Source: Bacillota bacterium
GTDB taxonomy: Bacteria; Bacillota; Sulfobacillia; Sulfobacillales; Sulfobacillaceae
NCBI GenBank assembly: GCA_021841025.1
Contig: JAKBWA010000086.1
Coordinates: 16,791-80,790, forward strand
Length of the DNA: 64,000 nt
Reading direction: 5' to 3'
This document shows positions 61,462 to 64,000 of the stretch, piece by piece. The notes under the pieces are model-generated. The model worked only from the letters and a program-made list of their open reading frames with translations, had not been told where the DNA came from and did no database searches. Position numbers and translations under genes: made by a program. How positions within the stretch are numbered: position 1 is the stretch's first letter; every line of letters starts with the position of its first letter.

Positions 61462-61478
61462 CTGGTCACACCTCTTTA

Positions 61479-62417
61479 TTAAAGTTTTCCGGCCTCTTTT
61501 TTCTGTATGTAGACCAAAATCCCTTGACTATTCAACATGAGATCCACGGCCAGAGGATCTGTGCTTTCCACTTTGTGTCCCAGACGATCTAAGTCCTGGG
61601 CAATAATCTGCGACAACGCTTGATAAATCAAATCATATGTCACATAAGCCGGTAACTGTTTAATCAACTCGTTGATATAGTGCACTCCCTTGCGGGAAAA
61701 GTCAAAAGCTTCACTCGCTGGTTCACTGGTTCCAAAGTGGGTATGGAAAATCCGCTGTGGCTTCAAACTTTCCAGACGGTCCAAAGAATTCGCCATCACC
61801 ATGGGATCAAAATCTGAAGGGGATGTGGTAGGAAAACCATAAATAAAGTCCCATCCCGTATACCCTGGATGATACCTTATGCCCATCATATCGCCGGCAA
61901 AAATTGCACGGCTTACGTTATCCTTAATACACAGATGGTGCTTGGCATGGCCTGGCGTATGATAAAAAGTGAGCGTGTGCCGGCCTAGGCGCAAAATTCC
62001 TTCATCTTCTTCTGCCACCACCCGCTCTCCTGGTACCGGAATTAAGGGGCCAAATAATGCGTCCGTCTCTTCTCCATAAACCTGGCGTGCGCCTTTCTCT
62101 AACCGGGAAGGGTCAATAAGATGTCTGGCTCCCAAAGGATGGGCATGCAAAATGGCTTGCGAACTTCTTTCCATCATCTGACCCGCTCCTCCGGCGTGAT
62201 CGAGATGAACATGCGTGATGATAAGATGGTCGATGTCCTGAGGCTTGAGTTCCAGTTGAGCTAATCCGTCAAGCAGCACTTGATGACTCTTGGAAGAGCC
62301 GGTATCCACCAATGCGATTTCCTTGTCCTTAATCACATACGCGCTGGAACGAAACGGCCTTCCTTCTTCAAACAAATCAATTCCATAGATATCAGAGCCG
62401 TAATCCACAATGGACAT
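61479..62417 (-). CDS. MBL-fold metallohydrolase
   Basis: 312-residue metallo-beta-lactamase-fold hydrolase. Metal ligands are THVHLDHAGG (HxHxDH), TPGHAKHH, FAGDMMG (Asp) and FHTHFGTS (His). The SSAYVIKDKEIALVDTGS strand pair opens the fold. Domain order and length fit the glyoxalase-II/arylsulfatase-like MBL group, substrate unknown. I start at the ATG at 62417 behind AAGGGGG; the longer frame adds 17 residues without a site. Between it and the GT2 gene lie 274 bases with no supported gene. Confidence 0.85.
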   Translation of the reverse strand: MSIVDYGSDIYGIDLFEEGRPFRSSAYVIKDKEIALVDTGSSKSHQVLLDGLAQLELKPQDIDHLIITHVHLDHAGGAGQMMERSSQAILHAHPLGARHLIDPSRLEKGARQVYGEETDALFGPLIPVPGERVVAEEDEGILRLGRHTLTFYHTPGHAKHHLCIKDNVSRAIFAGDMMGIRYHPGYTGWDFIYGFPTTSPSDFDPMVMANSLDRLESLKPQRIFHTHFGTSEPASEAFDFSRKGVHYINELIKQLPAYVTYDLIYQALSQIIAQDLDRLGHKVESTDPLAVDLMLNSQGILVYIQKKEAGKL

Positions 62418-62691
62418 TATTGGTTCCCCCTTTTCCATTGGTCCATCCAAAATCTCCTTCCTGGTCACAATCCCTCGCCTGCTTGCCCCAAGGGCCAGCT
62501 CCCAGGCTTCTTGAGTCCTTGGGCACTGACCTTGAGACCTTGGCCAAAATACTGGATCCCTCGTACACTGAAAGCCAAGCCACGGATCGACCGGCCCTCA
62601 GGATTTTCCTTTTTGGGCTAAACCCTAATTTTCCCGCACGTTCCATCATATTCCAAATATCCCAAAAGATCTCCTGCAATCATAGCAAACT

Positions 62692-63651
62692 TCATTTTTC
62701 GTGGAAAGATTGACGGGATTGAAAAGGTTTTCGCCATTTATGGCGAATCATTCGAATCTCCCGCTGCTGTTTTAGCACCAGGGCCCACGTGGCCCACACT
62801 TCATGCCGCTGCCAGGGGTTGCCGCCAGATCCCTTCAGCGCAAATAGACTGTAATGCGCCGTAGAGGTGAGAGCGGTTAATAGAGGATAATACTTCCACA
62901 ATAACAGAAGCCGCGCTCTTTCTGCCAAATGATGACGTTTGTTCCCATCTTGAGGATCTGAATGCCCCACGTGGTGCAGAACAATCGATGCAGGTTCAAA
63001 TATCACCTGATATCCCAAAGCGCGGATTCGGATGCCAATTTCCGTATCATCGTGCCACTTGGGCAGTGTCTCATCAAGCGGCCAGATACTTTCCAGCCCC
63101 TTGCGGCGGATCACCATCCCGCAACCCATAGCATAATCAACCGGCTTGCCCCGCCATGCCCTCACCTGCTCTTGAAAACTGTTCAAATCCTCGCCCCACA
63201 ACCTGTCACGACCGTGGCCCCAATGATCCAAAAACGACCCCGCGCCGTTAATTGTATCCCCCGAGGCCATTAACACCAGTGGCGCTATGGCTCCCGTTTC
63301 CGGACTTTGGGCCAGCCAATCCACTGCAGCCGAAAGCCAGTTTGGGGCCGCCTGTGCATCACTGTCCAAAAACGCAAGGGCCTTGCCGCGGGCCGCACGA
63401 ATCCCGCGATTGCGTCCTCCGGCCACTCCATAATTTTCAGAAAGACTCAGAACATTGACTCGCGTGTCATCAAACTTTTGCACGACCTGCAGACTGTTAT
63501 CCGTTGAACCGTTGTCTACGACAATACATTCAAGCGGTCTGGGATCCAACCTCAGGACAGATTCCACCGCTTGAGCCAGCACGTCTTCTCCGTTGTAATT
63601 GACAATGATCACTGAAACGTCTTGGACCGTTAATCTTCTATTTTCTGCCAT
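62692..63651 (-). CDS. GT2 glycosyltransferase
   Basis: 319-residue family 2 glycosyltransferase. VSVIIVNYNGEDVLAQAVESVL and ECIVVDNGSTDNSL open the fold. ALAFLDSDAQAA (DxD) binds metal and nucleotide sugar, and LPKWHDDTEIGIRIRALGYQ is the acceptor-base (ED-type) region. C-terminal hydrophobic helix around LLLLWKYYPLLTALTSTAHYSLFAL may touch the membrane. Rhamnosyltransferase-like, fitting the nearby RmlD gene. I start at the ATG at 63651, which overlaps the preceding GT4 gene by 14 bases; the longer frame reads out of frame through that gene. Confidence 0.87.
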   Translation of the reverse strand: MAENRRLTVQDVSVIIVNYNGEDVLAQAVESVLRLDPRPLECIVVDNGSTDNSLQVVQKFDDTRVNVLSLSENYGVAGGRNRGIRAARGKALAFLDSDAQAAPNWLSAAVDWLAQSPETGAIAPLVLMASGDTINGAGSFLDHWGHGRDRLWGEDLNSFQEQVRAWRGKPVDYAMGCGMVIRRKGLESIWPLDETLPKWHDDTEIGIRIRALGYQVIFEPASIVLHHVGHSDPQDGNKRHHLAERARLLLLWKYYPLLTALTSTAHYSLFALKGSGGNPWQRHEVWATWALVLKQQREIRMIRHKWRKPFQSRQSFHEK

Positions 63652-64000
63652 GCGCCACCTCATGATAAAGAGATGCGTGCTGTCTGTACGTATTTTCCCA
63701 GGTGGGAAGAAGCGTTCGGTCAATTTCGATAGGATGAGCCAATAATTCAAGAATCTTGGCGGCCCAGGCTTCGACATCGTTCTTCTCTCCTTCTTGGGCA
63801 TTCAGTACATAAAGTCCCAGGATGTGATGATCGCTTGCGCCCCCAGTGGGAGACGAAATGACTGGACATCCTTGCCACAAAGCCTCAAAGCTGCCTAGGC
63901 CAAATCCCTCATAGTGAGACGGCGCAAGATATACCGACGCCCCGTGGTATAATTTGACCGTGTCTTCATCTGACACGTAACCGAGAATATGCACACGGTC
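63638..64000 (-). CDS. GT4 glycosyltransferase, C-terminal part (runs off the right edge)
   Basis: The last 120 codons of a family 4 glycosyltransferase. VHILGYVSDEDTVKLYHGASVYLAPSHYEGFGLGSFEALWQGCPVI contains the donor-site E-x7-E signature (EGFGLGSFE). The gene continues to the right beyond 64000, so its start and acceptor domain are not visible. It is upstream of the GT2 gene on the same strand, probably in one operon for a surface glycan. Confidence 0.85.
   Translation of the reverse strand, partial: DRVHILGYVSDEDTVKLYHGASVYLAPSHYEGFGLGSFEALWQGCPVISSPTGGASDHHILGLYVLNAQEGEKNDVEAWAAKILELLAHPIEIDRTLLPTWENTYRQHASLYHEVAHGRK

Noticed and set aside
60231-61469. A single 412-residue frame through rmlD and the upstream gene
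   Set aside because: The first ~130 residues have no family character and cover the NifX-like gene in another frame. The RmlD fold and a ribosome binding site start at 61073.
62392-62679. 95-codon minus-strand frame before the MBL hydrolase gene
   Set aside because: No ribosome binding site at its start and it overlaps the true MBL start. I also found no riboswitch or T-box signature in this leader.
1-64000. CRISPR array, tRNA, rRNA or prophage genes
   Set aside because: No regularly spaced direct repeats, tRNA-like T-loop/acceptor pairs, rRNA signatures or phage structural genes were noticed on reading both strands by eye.

Overview
The window looks like a chromosomal segment of a Gram-positive, spore-former-lineage bacterium of the Firmicutes, and its gene content reminds me most of Sulfobacillus-type acidophiles; that genus-level guess is inference. 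The support is strong AAGGAGG ribosome binding sites, frequent GTG/TTG starts, a c-di-AMP (ydaO-type) riboswitch, Opp/Dpp and SsuABC-type ABC systems, a FliS/FliD/flagellin locus and an IS607 remnant. No rRNA, tRNA, CRISPR array or phage module was seen.

Layout, left to right. 1-3.4 kb: an open frame entering from the left, an MFS exporter, a soluble P-type-ATPase-like HAD protein and a free methionine-R-sulfoxide reductase. 3.4-8.9 kb: one minus-strand catabolic operon with an IclR regulator, a CaiB/BaiF CoA-transferase, an amidohydrolase, an HMG-CoA-lyase-family enzyme and an MFS importer. The lyase frame only reaches its normal N-terminus if translation starts at ATT. 9.3-13.8 kb: bacterial XPB helicase, a helicase-associated partner and a membrane-anchored beta-propeller protein, tightly coupled. 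13.9-14.6 kb: decayed IS607 element. 14.8-20 kb: thiolase, flavin reductase and a HIT / nitronate monooxygenase / guanylate-kinase-like / glycosyltransferase operon.

21-32 kb: a cell-wall (muropeptide or amino-sugar) salvage cluster, with NagB, NagZ, a serine hydrolase, a complete Opp-type ABC importer and a divergent MurR/RpiR regulator. Two similar AAGTT..AACTT sites lie in the divergent promoter region. 32.5-45.8 kb: mixed housekeeping and catabolic genes, including an O-antigen-ligase-type membrane protein with an apparent CTG start, M14 carboxypeptidase, endonuclease IV, a lipid kinase, a GH1 glucosidase, an AcoX-like kinase, MarR and a P1 peptidase. Several small genes of 21-29 codons have good ribosome binding sites. 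45.9-49 kb: an SsuABC/TauABC-type importer preceded by a c-di-AMP riboswitch and an intrinsic terminator. 50-53 kb: a siderophore/cobalamin-type ABC importer. 53-59.5 kb: flagellar filament genes (fliD, fliS, flagellin) with two large glycosyltransferases, suggesting filament glycosylation. 59.5-64 kb: surface-sugar genes (RmlD, two glycosyltransferases) mixed with an MBL hydrolase, a NifX-like protein and gene debris.

Many starts were reassigned from the longest frame to a downstream codon with a proper ribosome binding site. The most notable observations are the ATT-started lyase, the c-di-AMP switch in front of a sulfonate/taurine-type importer, the CTG-started membrane protein behind a 5' hairpin, CsrA-like hairpins in the flagellar leaders, and the XPB / partner / beta-propeller unit.
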